Assembly: GCA_018716795.1 (NCBI GenBank) | Contig: DVJK01000150.1 | Coordinates: forward strand, 1-13,530 | Origin: Candidatus Scatomorpha merdipullorum | GTDB taxonomy: Bacteria; Bacillota; Clostridia; Oscillospirales; Oscillospiraceae | DNA: 13,530 nt | Direction of reading: 5' to 3' | Part shown: positions 1 through 8,039 of the stretch, in pieces | How the letters are laid out: each line of letters begins with the position of its first letter | How positions within the stretch are numbered: position 1 is the first letter of the stretch | Notes under the pieces: model-generated | The model's database searches: none | What the model saw: the letters and a program-made list of their open reading frames with translations, nothing else | Told to the model about the DNA's origin: nothing | Translations under genes and position numbers: made by a program

Positions 1-464
1 AGCTGCGCGCCGACGGTCTCGAGCTGCTTTATCGCGGCGGGCCGATATACGTCGCAGGCCACGAGCAGCGGGCGCTTGCCCTGCTTCTTCATGAGCGCGG
101 CGAGCTTCGCGCCGTTCGTCGTCTTGCCGGCGCCCTGAAGGCCCACGAGCATACAGACGCTCGGGCTCTTCGAAGAGATGTTGAGCTTCTTGTTCTCGCT
201 GCCCATGAGGGCGCAGAGCTCCTCGTTGACAATCTTTATGACCATCTGCGCGGGCGTCAGGCTTTCGAGGACCTCCGCGCCCTTCGCGCGCTCGGTCACG
301 CGCTTGACAAAGTCCTTGACGACCTTGTAGCTCACGTCGGCCTCGAGCAGGGCCATGCGCACCTCGCGCATGGCCTCGGTCACGTCCTGCTCGGTGAGCC
401 GGCCCTTGCCGCGGAGCTTTTTGAACGCGGCCGAGAGCTTTTCGGAAAGGCTTTCAAATGCCAA
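1..464 (-). CDS. ffh: Signal recognition particle GTPase Ffh, N-terminal part (cut by window edge)
   Basis: Ffh is the GTPase of the bacterial signal recognition particle. With 4.5S RNA it binds signal sequences on ribosomes and delivers them to FtsY at the membrane. About 154 residues are visible: the N domain (residues 1-95), then the start of the G domain with P-loop GLQGAGKTT (108-116) and the DVYRPAA motif (138-144). The C-terminal M domain lies outside the window. I place the start at a TTG codon (464-462), since the reading AFESLSEKLSAAFKKLRGKG matches the usual Ffh N-terminus (MAFESLSEKL) and a GGAGG (477-473) lies 8 nt upstream. No ATG fits. It begins 16 nt after the ylxM stop codon, so the two are almost certainly co-transcribed. 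Identity is very secure; the TTG start is well supported by the ribosome binding site. Confidence 0.97.
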   Translation of the reverse strand, partial: MAFESLSEKLSAAFKKLRGKGRLTEQDVTEAMREVRMALLEADVSYKVVKDFVKRVTERAKGAEVLESLTPAQMVIKIVNEELCALMGSENKKLNISSKSPSVCMLVGLQGAGKTTNGAKLAALMKKQGKRPLLVACDVYRPAAIKQLETVGAQ

Positions 465-472
465 TGTCGTAT

Positions 473-477
473 CCTCC
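473..477 (-). promoter_or_regulatory. Ribosome binding site fixing the TTG start of ffh
   Basis: GGAGG on the minus strand, 8 nt before the TTG at 464-462. It lies in the 16-nt gap between the ylxM stop and ffh and supports the non-ATG start. Confidence 0.85.
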
Positions 478-480
478 GTA

Positions 481-831
481 TCAGGTGTCCAGTACCTTCA
501 GGGCGTCGAGCGCGCGGCGCGCCGCGGCGGCGGCCTCGGCGTCCTCGCTTCCCAGCAGGGGCGTGAGCGTTTCGGAGATGGTCCTGACCGCCTCGCGCCG
601 CTCGCGCATGCGGCTCACGAGCCCGGTGCGCGCGTCGATGTCGCGCATGGCGGCCTCCGCGCGGCGGACAATCTCCCACACGCCCTGGCGGGAGATGCCG
701 TTCATTTCGCCTATCTCGGCGAGTGTGTAGTCCTGGTTATAGTGCAGGTCGAAATACTCCCGCTGCTTGTCGGTGAGCAGGTCGCCGTAGTAGTCGAGGA
801 GCATGGTGAGATATACCGTGTCCTTTTTCAC
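481..831 (-). CDS. ylxM: YlxM / UPF0122 family HTH protein, SRP-associated
   Basis: This 116-residue protein belongs to the YlxM (UPF0122) family of small helix-turn-helix proteins encoded directly upstream of ffh in many Firmicutes. The family is thought to modulate the SRP pathway; a direct role with Ffh has been reported for a streptococcal YlxM. The N-terminal half resembles sigma-factor region 4: LTDKQREYFDLHY, then the HTH at about residues 35-62 (YTLAEIGEMNGISRQGVWEI). The C-terminal half is Arg/Ala/Glu-rich and helical. The start is GTG (831-829) with GGAGGGAGG 7 nt upstream. A consensus promoter lies about 30 nt upstream of the start codon. Length matches the family (about 110 residues). 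Family assignment is firm; the exact role is known only in outline. Confidence 0.94.
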   Translation of the reverse strand: MKKDTVYLTMLLDYYGDLLTDKQREYFDLHYNQDYTLAEIGEMNGISRQGVWEIVRRAEAAMRDIDARTGLVSRMRERREAVRTISETLTPLLGSEDAEAAAAARRALDALKVLDT

Positions 832-863
832 GGCGCAGCCTCCCTCCGTTTTCGAGCCTGTGT

Positions 864-892
864 ATTATACACGATGCCGCAGTGGCTGTCAA
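864..892 (-). promoter_or_regulatory. Consensus sigma-A promoter for ylxM-ffh
   Basis: On the minus strand there is a perfect -35 box TTGACA (892-887), a 17-nt spacer, and a perfect -10 box TATAAT (869-864). It lies 33 nt upstream of the ylxM GTG codon. A small inverted repeat GTGTA-TTA-TACAC (860-872) overlaps the -10 box. Perfect boxes with ideal spacing suggest strong constitutive transcription. The divergent glucan synthase gene starts about 85 nt away on the other strand. Confidence 0.9.
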
Positions 893-964
893 GAGCTTTT
901 ATTTTACACCCTCCGGCATAGCCGCGCCGCCGCCGGGGCAGAATATACCCAACTGCCTGCTTAA

Positions 965-970
965 GGGAGG
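965..970 (+). promoter_or_regulatory. Ribosome binding site deciding the TTG start of the glucan synthase
   Basis: GGGAGG, 7 nt upstream of TTG 978-980. The open frame extends back to an ATG at 882, but that ATG has no ribosome binding site and lies inside the spacer of the divergent ylxM promoter. This site is therefore what fixes the start. I could not find a convincing promoter for this gene in 832-964. Confidence 0.82.
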
Positions 971-977
971 TCAAGCC

Positions 978-3900
978 TTGAATAGGGAAGAAAACGAAAG
1001 AAAAATTGACGAAAAAGCCCTCGCGGAGCGCGGCGAGAGGGCGGCCCGCGCCCTTACGGCGGCGGGCTGCGTCTCCGGAAGGGGAGAGGCCCGGCGGATA
1101 AGGGGCCTCGTCTCCGCGCTCGCCGGGGCGCGCCGGGGCGCGCGAGGAGAGGCCGGCGAGTGGCTTTGCGACAACATGTATCTCATAGAGCGCGAGGGCC
1201 TGGCCGCGGCGGCGGATTTCGCCGCGGCGAAGCGCGTACCGGCGGGCAGGGCGCACAGCCTCGTCTGCGAGGCGGCGCGCGAGCTCTGCGCCGCCGTGGA
1301 CGGGCGCGTGACGCCGGAGGCCGCCGGGGCCTTCCTCGACGGATTCCTGCGCGTGCGTGCCCTCTCGCTTACGGAGCTCAACCTGCTCGCCGCGGCGCTG
1401 CGCGCCGGGCTGACGGAGCTGCTGGCGGAGCTGTACTCCGGCGAAGCGCCGGACGCCGCCGAAGCCGCGGCGGCGATAAGCTCGCTCAGGCGGCTCGCCG
1501 CCGAGGATTTGTCCGGGCTCGTCCGCCGCGCGGACGCCGCCGGGGCCGTCCTCGGGCGCGACCCCGCCGGGGCCTATCCGCTCATGGACGAGCGCACGAC
1601 GGCGCTCTACCGCGCGCGCCTCGCGAAAATCGCCGCGCGCGAGGGCCTGAGCGAGTTGGAATGCGCCCGGCGAGTGCTGGAGCTGGCGGAGGCGCACGCG
1701 AACGACGCAAAACGCGGCCACGTGGGCTGGTGGCTCCTCTGCGAGCCGCTGGGAAGGCCGGGAAGGCGCCGCACGGGCCTCGGCTGGGCCGCGGCGCTCG
1801 CGCTTTTGACCGCGCTTATCTCCGCCGCGCTGGGCCTCGTATCCGGCGGCGTTTGGACGGCGCTGCTCTCCCTCCTGCCCGTGAGCGCGCTCGTGAAGGG
1901 CGCGCTGGACGCCGCGCTGCTGCGCGCCCTGCCGCCGCGGCTCCCGCCGCGCATGGAGCTCGCGGAGGGCGTGCCGCGCGAGGGGAGGACGCTCTGCGTC
2001 GTCTCCGCCGTGCTCGCGGGGCCGGAGGACGGCCCCGCCCTCGCCGCGCGGCTTGAGGAATTCCGCCTCGCCTCACGCGACTGCGGCGGCGAACTGCGCT
2101 TCGGGCTGCTCTGCGACCTGCCCGAGGCCGCCTCGGCGCGCCTTCCCGGCGACGACGTGCTTATCGGGGCGGCCCGCGAGGCCGTCGAGGGGCTGAACGC
2201 CAAATACGGCGGCGGCTTTTACCTCCTCCTCCGCCCGCGCCGGGAGGCCGCGCGCGACCGCGTCTGGCGCGGGTACGAGCGCAAGCGCGGCGCGCTTCTG
2301 GAGCTCGCGCGGCTCTGCTCCGGGCGGGAAAGCGAGCTGGAGGTCCCCTCCGGCGAGGCGTCCTGGCTCGGCGGCGTGAAATACATCCTCACCCTCGACG
2401 CGGACACCCGCCTGCTGCCGGGCTCGGCGCGCGAGCTCATAGGTGCGATGCTCCACCCGCTCAACCGCGCGGAGATTGACCGCAGCCTCCGCCGCGTGAG
2501 CTCGGGCCGCGGCGTCATCCACCCGCGCATAGGCGTCGAGCTCGAGGCGAGCGAGCGGACGCTCTTCTCCCGCACGGCGGCGGGGCCGGGCGGCGTCGAC
2601 CCCTACGTCTCCGCCGGAGGCGAGGTCTGGATGGACCTCACCGGCTGCGGCGGCTTCGCGGGGAAGGGCATACTGGACGTCCGGGCCCTGCTCGAGTGCT
2701 GCTCCGACCTGCCGGAAAACCTCGTCCTCTCCCACGATGCGGTGGAGGGCGCGCTGCTGCACGGCGGCTATATGAGCGACTGCCTGCTCACCGACGGCTT
2801 CCCCGCGGCGAGCGCGGCCTTTTTCAAGCGCAGCCACCGCTGGACGCGCGGCGACTGGCAGAACCTCGCCGTGCTCTTCAGGCTGCGCCGCCGCCTGCGC
2901 ACGGCGGACAAGCTGCGGCTTATCGACAGCGCGCGGCACAGCCTCGTGAGCCCGGCGGCCTTCGCGGCCGTGACGCTCGCGCTTCTGTTCCCGGGCGCGG
3001 GCCTCGCCCCGGCGGGCATCGCGGCGGCGCTGAGCCTCTGCCCCGGTCTCGCCCGCGACGTCGCGCGCGCCCTCACGCGGCGCTCCGGCCGGGAGAGGCA
3101 TCCGGGCTCCGCGCTCTACGGCGCGGCGCTGGGCGCGGGGCGCTTCGTGCTCCGGCTGCTCCTCCTGCCCTGCGCGGCCTGGACGGCCCTCTCCGCGGCC
3201 TGTATGGCGCTCTGGCGCGCGCTCGTCTCAAAGCGGCGGCTTTTGCAGTGGCAGACCTCGGCGCAGCAGGCCGCCTCCGGCCCGGCGGGCACGCTGCTCG
3301 CGCATTGGCCGGCGGCCGCCGCGGGCGCGGCGCTTTTGATATTCTCGCCCGAGCCCGCGGGCAAGGCGCTGGGCATAGTCTGGCTGCTTGCGCCCCTGTT
3401 CGCCCTCAGCCTCGATCGCGAGAGGCCGCGCGAGCGCGCCCTCGGCGCGCGGAGCCGGGAGTTCCTGCTTCGCGAATGCGCGAAAATGTGGGCGTATTTT
3501 GACGAAAACTGCACGGCCGCGCGCGGGTATCTCCCGCCCGACAACGTCCAGGAGCAGCCGCCGGTCGGCGCGGCGGAGCGGACCTCGCCGACGAATATCG
3601 GCCTCGCCCTCATAAGCTGCCTCGCCGCGGCGGATTTGGCCCTCGCGCGGCCGGAGCGGGCGGCGGAGCTCGCCGAGGGCATGCTCGAGACCTGCGAGCG
3701 CCTTGAGAAGTGGCGCGGCCAGCTCTACAACTGGTACGACCTCCGGACGCTCCGGCCGCTTTCGCCGCGCTATGTCTCCACGGTGGACAGCGGCAACCTC
3801 GCCGCGAGCCTCACGGCCCTCGCCGCGGGGCTTCGCGAATACGGCCGCGGCGACCTGGCCGCGCGGGCGATTAAACTGCGCGACGGCATGGATTTCTCCG

Positions 3901-6900
3901 CGCTCTACGACGAAAAGCGCCGCCTCTTCCGCATAGGCTTCGACGCCGGGAAGGGCGGGCTGAGCGAGGGCAGCTACGACCTGCTCGCGAGCGAGGCGCG
4001 GCTTACGGGCTTCTACGCCGTCGCGCACGGCGACGTGCCCGCGAGGCACTGGCGGCAGCTCTCCCGCGCCCTCGTGGGCCGGGACGGCCTGCGCGGCCTC
4101 GCGAGCTGGACGGGCACGATGTTCGAATACCTCATGCCCGAGCTCTTCCTGCCGCTCCGCCGCGGCTCCCTGCTCTGGGAGAGCGCGCGCTTCTGCCTCT
4201 ACGTCCAGCGGCGCGACGCGCCCTCCGGCGGGCCCTGGGGCCAGAGCGAGAGCGGCTTCTTCGCCCTCGACGCGGCCCTCGCCTATCGGTACAAGGCGCA
4301 CGGCTGCGCCGCGCTCGCGCTCCGGCGCGGGATGGACGAGGACAGGGTCTTCGCGCCCTACGCGGCCTATCTGGCCCTCGCCGTCGCGCCGGACGCCGCC
4401 GTGCGTGACCTGAGGCGCTTCGCCCAGATAGATCCCGGCGGGCGCTACGGACTCCATGAGGCGGTCGATTTCACGCCGGGGCGCTGCGCCGGAGGGCGCG
4501 GCGAGGTCGTCCGCTCCGTGATGGCGCACCACCTGGGCATGAGCCTCGCCGCCGCGGCGAACGCGCTCCTGGGCGGCGTCATGCAGCGGCGCTTCATGGC
4601 AGATCCCGCCATGGCGGCCTTCGCCCCGCTGCTGGCCGAGCGAGTGCCGGAGGGCGCCGTGCTCCTGCGCCGGAGGCTGGCGAGGGCTCACGAGCGGGCG
4701 GGGCGGCCCGAGTTCGGCGTCGCCTCCGCCGAGGGCGAATGCGGCGCGGGAGACGCGCGGGTCTTCGCGCTCTCGAACGGGGTCTACGGCGTGCAGTGTA
4801 CGGACTCCGGCCTCTTCCGCTCGAGCGCCGGCGGCGTGAGCGTATACCGCGGCTTTGAGTCGCCCGCAGGCCCCGCCGGGCTGCGCTTTGAATTCCTGGA
4901 CGGGGAGGGCCGCGCCGCGGACCTGCAGCCCCTGCCCGCTTCCGAGGGCGGGCTGCGCTTCAAATACCGCCTGCGCGGCGGCCTGCTCCGCTTCGACGGT
5001 GCGCGCGCGGACGGCTTCGCCTGCTCGCTCACCACGGGCGTCACGGCCTCGGACATGGCCGAGCTGCGGATAGCAGAGCTCTCCGCCCCGGGCGGGCTTG
5101 ACGGCGCGCTCCGCCTCAGCTTCGAGCCCGTGCTCGCGCGCACGGAGGACTTCGAGGCGCACCCGGCCTTCTGGCGGCTGGGCCTGCACGCCGAGGTGCG
5201 CGAGGGCGCGCTGCTCATCCGGCGCCTGCCGCGGCAGAAGCTCGCCGCCTGCTGGCTCTGCCTGGCCTCGGACGCGCCGCTTGAATACCGCGCCGACGCC
5301 TCCGGCGAGTCGCTCGGCTGGCTGGCCCATCCCCTCGTGACGGCCTGCGCCCGGGTCCGGACGGAGCCGGGCGGGGTTTTCCGCGCGCGCTTCGCCCTCG
5401 CCTTCGCCGCGACGGAGCGGGAGGCGCTCGACTCCGCGCGGCGGGCCCTCGGCTGCGGCGCGGGGAAGCTGGCCGACCTGCCCTCGGCCCTCGGCGCGCT
5501 CTACGGTGCGGACGCGGCGGCGCGCGGACTGCCCGAGCTGGCCGCCCGGCTGTGCTTCCCGCGCGTCGAGGGCGGCGGGACGGCGCGCGGCGCGCTCTGG
5601 GCCCTCGGCGTGCCGGGCGACTTCCCCATAATCTGCGCGCGCGCTTCAAAGGACGGCGAGGACGCGGCCCGGGCGGCCATAGCCCGCCACGCCATACTGC
5701 GCTGCTGCGGAGTGAGGTCCGAGCTCGTCTTCCTCACCGGCGACGGCGGGGAATACCACCGCGACGCGGCGCGCGCCGTCTCCCGCGCGCTCTCGGCGGC
5801 GGGGCTCGAGGCGCTTTACGCCGCGCGGGCCGGCGTATACTGCGTTGGCGCGGACTCCGAAGGGGCCGTGGAGCGCTCCGCGGCCGTCGTGCTCGACGCC
5901 AGGGGCGAGCCGCTGCCGCCCAAATACGCCGCGCCGGCCTTCGCGGGTTCAAGCTTTGCGCTCCGGCGCGGCGGCAGGCCGGAGTGCGAATACGCGCCGG
6001 GCGAATTCCGCTTCACGGTGCGCGGGCGCCTGCCGGAGCGCTGCTGGAGCCTGCCCATGTCGAACGGGCGCTTCGGCTATATCGCCGCGGACTGCGGCCT
6101 CGGCAATATGTGGGCCGGAAACGCGCGCGAGGAGCGCATAAACGCCTGGCTCTGCGACGAGCTCGCCGCCTCCGGGCCCGAGACGCTCGAGACGGAGAGC
6201 GGCGAAGCCCGCGCGAGCCTCTTCGCCGCCGAGGACGGGGAGGACTGCCGAGTGAGCTTCGGACTCGGCTATGCGGTCTGGGAAAAGCTCGGCGCGCGCG
6301 TCACGGCCTTCGTGCCCCTCGACGCCGCGGCGCGGCTGCTTATAATCGAAAGCCCGCCCGGCGCGGTGTACTGGCACACGACGCTTCAGCTCGCCGCCGA
6401 GCCGCGCGACGCCGCCTTCACGGTCACGGCCGCGGCGGGAGGGCTTCTCTGCGCGCGGAACGCGAGAAGCGGCCTGGAGTTCGCCGCCGCGTTCTCGGAG
6501 GAGGCCTCGGCGTGGAGCTGCGACGAGTACGCCTGGCGTGCCGGGAGGCCCGGCGCGGAGGCCGGAGCGGGGCTCTCACCCTGCTTCGGCGCGGTGCTGC
6601 CGCGCGCGGAGCGGATAGTCGTCGCCTGCGGCGTCTGCGGCGCGGAGGAGCTGCGCCGCCTGGCGCGGTATGAAAACGCCGCTGTCGAGCTCGAGCGCGT
6701 CCGGGCCCGGTACGCGCGGCTCTGCCGCTTCTCGCTCGGCTCCGCCCATCCGGCGCTCGAGCGCTATATGGACGGCTGGGCGGTCTATCAGACGCTGGCC
6801 TGCCGCATGGCGGCGCGCACGTCCCTTTACCAGAGCGGCGGGGCCTTCGGCTTTCGCGACCAGCTCCAGGACGCGGTGAACCTCCTGCCGGTCGAGCCCT

Positions 6901-7943
6901 CGCTCGCGCGAGAGCGCATCCTCGACTGCTGCGCGCATCAATACGCCGAGGGCGACGTCATGCACTGGTGGCATCCCGGCGCGCCGGACAGGGGAGTGCG
7001 CACGCGCATCTCGGACGACCTGCTCTGGCTGCCCTGGGCCGTCTGCGAATATATCGACGCGACGGGCGACGAGGGCGTCCTCGCCGAGAGCGCGCGCGGA
7101 ATCTCCTCCGCCCCGCTCGATGAAGGGGAGGACTCCCGCTATGAGCCCGCCGGGCCCTCCGGCGAACCCCAAAGCGTCCTCGCCCACGCCGCCGCGGCGC
7201 TCAGCTGCGCGCTGCGCCGGGGCTTCGGGCCGCACGGGCTGCTCAAAATGGGCTCCGGCGACTGGTGCGACGGCTTTGACGGCGTCGGCGGCGAGAGCGT
7301 CTGGCTCACGGAATTCTTCGCGCACACGGCCCGGCGCTTTGTGAAATACCTCGACACGCCCTCCGCCGCGGCCCTTACGAGCGCCGTCCGGCGCTGCATG
7401 CGCGGCATAGAGGCCGCCTGGGACGGGGAGTGGTACCGCCGCGGCTATTTCGCCGACGGCCGCCCGCTCGGCTCGCGCGGGAGCGAGGGCTGCAAAATTG
7501 ACGCCGTCGCCCAGGCCTGGGCCGCCTTCGCGCTCTGCGACGAGGAGCGCGTCAAAACCGCGCTCAAAAGCGCCGTCTCGGCCCTGCAGGACGAAAAAAG
7601 CGGCCTCATGCGGCTCTTCGACCCGCCCTTCGGCGAGGACACGGAGCGCGCCGGCTATATAAACGGCTACGGCCCGGGCTTTCGCGAAAACGGCGGGCAG
7701 TATACGCACGCGGCCGTCTGGCTCGCCCTCGCCTGCCACCGCTGCGGCCTTCGCGCCGAGGCGGAGAGCATAATGCTCGGCCTTTTGAAGCGCGGCGAGG
7801 GCTACGGCGCGGAGCCCTTCGTCCTCGCCGCGGACGTATACTCCGCGCCGGAGAGGTACGGCCGGGCGGGCTGGAGCTGGTACACCGGCTCGGCGGGCTG
7901 GTTTTACCGCGCGGCGCGGGAGATATTCGGCGGGAAACGTTGA
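978..7943 (+). CDS. Cyclic beta-1,2-glucan synthase (NdvB/ChvB type; GT84-GH189-GH94)
   Basis: A 2,321-residue membrane enzyme that by homology builds cyclic beta-1,2-glucan from UDP-glucose. Order of parts: a helical N-terminal region; two membrane segments (about 269-313); a GT84 glycosyltransferase with LDADT (D474, D476), SHD (585-587) and RSHRW (618-622); more membrane segments (about 654-693, 715-745, 772-812); a glycoamylase-like module (about 825-1225; PWGQSES at 1086-1092, GLHEAVDF at 1158-1165, MAHHLGM at 1182), the part shown in other synthases to cyclise the chain (GH189); then GH94 sugar-binding and catalytic domains with RDQLQD (1960-1965), HWWHP (1996-2000), GSGDWCDG (2092-2099, holding the expected catalytic Asp) and WSWYTGSAGW (from 2299). 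GH94 phosphorolysis sets chain length in studied enzymes. All key motifs are intact, so it should be active. It is clearly shorter than proteobacterial homologues (about 2,800 residues). It stands alone, with no NdvA-type exporter in the window. A linear-glucan product cannot be excluded. Confidence 0.92.
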   Translation: MNREENERKIDEKALAERGERAARALTAAGCVSGRGEARRIRGLVSALAGARRGARGEAGEWLCDNMYLIEREGLAAAADFAAAKRVPAGRAHSLVCEAARELCAAVDGRVTPEAAGAFLDGFLRVRALSLTELNLLAAALRAGLTELLAELYSGEAPDAAEAAAAISSLRRLAAEDLSGLVRRADAAGAVLGRDPAGAYPLMDERTTALYRARLAKIAAREGLSELECARRVLELAEAHANDAKRGHVGWWLLCEPLGRPGRRRTGLGWAAALALLTALISAALGLVSGGVWTALLSLLPVSALVKGALDAALLRALPPRLPPRMELAEGVPREGRTLCVVSAVLAGPEDGPALAARLEEFRLASRDCGGELRFGLLCDLPEAASARLPGDDVLIGAAREAVEGLNAKYGGGFYLLLRPRREAARDRVWRGYERKRGALLELARLCSGRESELEVPSGEASWLGGVKYILTLDADTRLLPGSARELIGAMLHPLNRAEIDRSLRRVSSGRGVIHPRIGVELEASERTLFSRTAAGPGGVDPYVSAGGEVWMDLTGCGGFAGKGILDVRALLECCSDLPENLVLSHDAVEGALLHGGYMSDCLLTDGFPAASAAFFKRSHRWTRGDWQNLAVLFRLRRRLRTADKLRLIDSARHSLVSPAAFAAVTLALLFPGAGLAPAGIAAALSLCPGLARDVARALTRRSGRERHPGSALYGAALGAGRFVLRLLLLPCAAWTALSAACMALWRALVSKRRLLQWQTSAQQAASGPAGTLLAHWPAAAAGAALLIFSPEPAGKALGIVWLLAPLFALSLDRERPRERALGARSREFLLRECAKMWAYFDENCTAARGYLPPDNVQEQPPVGAAERTSPTNIGLALISCLAAADLALARPERAAELAEGMLETCERLEKWRGQLYNWYDLRTLRPLSPRYVSTVDSGNLAASLTALAAGLREYGRGDLAARAIKLRDGMDFSALYDEKRRLFRIGFDAGKGGLSEGSYDLLASEARLTGFYAVAHGDVPARHWRQLSRALVGRDGLRGLASWTGTMFEYLMPELFLPLRRGSLLWESARFCLYVQRRDAPSGGPWGQSESGFFALDAALAYRYKAHGCAALALRRGMDEDRVFAPYAAYLALAVAPDAAVRDLRRFAQIDPGGRYGLHEAVDFTPGRCAGGRGEVVRSVMAHHLGMSLAAAANALLGGVMQRRFMADPAMAAFAPLLAERVPEGAVLLRRRLARAHERAGRPEFGVASAEGECGAGDARVFALSNGVYGVQCTDSGLFRSSAGGVSVYRGFESPAGPAGLRFEFLDGEGRAADLQPLPASEGGLRFKYRLRGGLLRFDGARADGFACSLTTGVTASDMAELRIAELSAPGGLDGALRLSFEPVLARTEDFEAHPAFWRLGLHAEVREGALLIRRLPRQKLAACWLCLASDAPLEYRADASGESLGWLAHPLVTACARVRTEPGGVFRARFALAFAATEREALDSARRALGCGAGKLADLPSALGALYGADAAARGLPELAARLCFPRVEGGGTARGALWALGVPGDFPIICARASKDGEDAARAAIARHAILRCCGVRSELVFLTGDGGEYHRDAARAVSRALSAAGLEALYAARAGVYCVGADSEGAVERSAAVVLDARGEPLPPKYAAPAFAGSSFALRRGGRPECEYAPGEFRFTVRGRLPERCWSLPMSNGRFGYIAADCGLGNMWAGNAREERINAWLCDELAASGPETLETESGEARASLFAAEDGEDCRVSFGLGYAVWEKLGARVTAFVPLDAAARLLIIESPPGAVYWHTTLQLAAEPRDAAFTVTAAAGGLLCARNARSGLEFAAAFSEEASAWSCDEYAWRAGRPGAEAGAGLSPCFGAVLPRAERIVVACGVCGAEELRRLARYENAAVELERVRARYARLCRFSLGSAHPALERYMDGWAVYQTLACRMAARTSLYQSGGAFGFRDQLQDAVNLLPVEPSLARERILDCCAHQYAEGDVMHWWHPGAPDRGVRTRISDDLLWLPWAVCEYIDATGDEGVLAESARGISSAPLDEGEDSRYEPAGPSGEPQSVLAHAAAALSCALRRGFGPHGLLKMGSGDWCDGFDGVGGESVWLTEFFAHTARRFVKYLDTPSAAALTSAVRRCMRGIEAAWDGEWYRRGYFADGRPLGSRGSEGCKIDAVAQAWAAFALCDEERVKTALKSAVSALQDEKSGLMRLFDPPFGEDTERAGYINGYGPGFRENGGQYTHAAVWLALACHRCGLRAEAESIMLGLLKRGEGYGAEPFVLAADVYSAPERYGRAGWSWYTGSAGWFYRAAREIFGGKR

Positions 7944-7975
7944 CGGAAAATTTACAAAAACAGTGTTAAAGGTGG

Positions 7976-8004
7976 TGGTAAGTTGAGAAGCTATCTGTTA
8001 TAAT
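7976..8004 (+). promoter_or_regulatory. Extended -10 promoter for the ymfF-ymfH-lgt cluster
   Basis: TG-T-TATAAT (7996-8004) is a perfect extended -10 element. The -35 position at 17-nt spacing (7976-7981, TGGTAA) is weak, which is usual when an extended -10 is present. Transcription would start about 25-30 nt before the ATG at 8040. The 96-nt gap is AT-rich compared with its surroundings. The sequence TGTTAAA occurs twice around it (7964-7970 and 8004-8010). There is no terminator hairpin for the upstream glucan synthase gene, so some read-through is possible. Confidence 0.7.
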
Positions 8005-8039
8005 GTTAAACTGCAAAAGACTGAGGTGAGGCGAGGGAA

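Noticed and set aside
882..977. Longer N-terminus for the glucan synthase starting at ATG 882
   Set aside because: No ribosome binding site before it, it lies inside the divergent ylxM promoter, and the added residues resemble no family sequence. TTG 978 has a good GGGAGG at 7 nt.
3228..5330. 700-codon open frame on the minus strand inside the glucan synthase
   Set aside because: It is antisense to a gene with clear domain motifs, is Arg/Ala/Glu/Gly-rich, shows no known motif, and is expected in GC-rich coding DNA.
6576..7739. 387-codon minus-strand open frame over the GH94 domain
   Set aside because: Shadow of the conserved GH94 catalytic region; composition typical of antisense frames.
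7983..8004. TTGAGA as a -35 box for the ymfF promoter
   Set aside because: Spacer to TATAAT would be only 10 nt. The extended -10 (TGTTATAAT) explains the site better.
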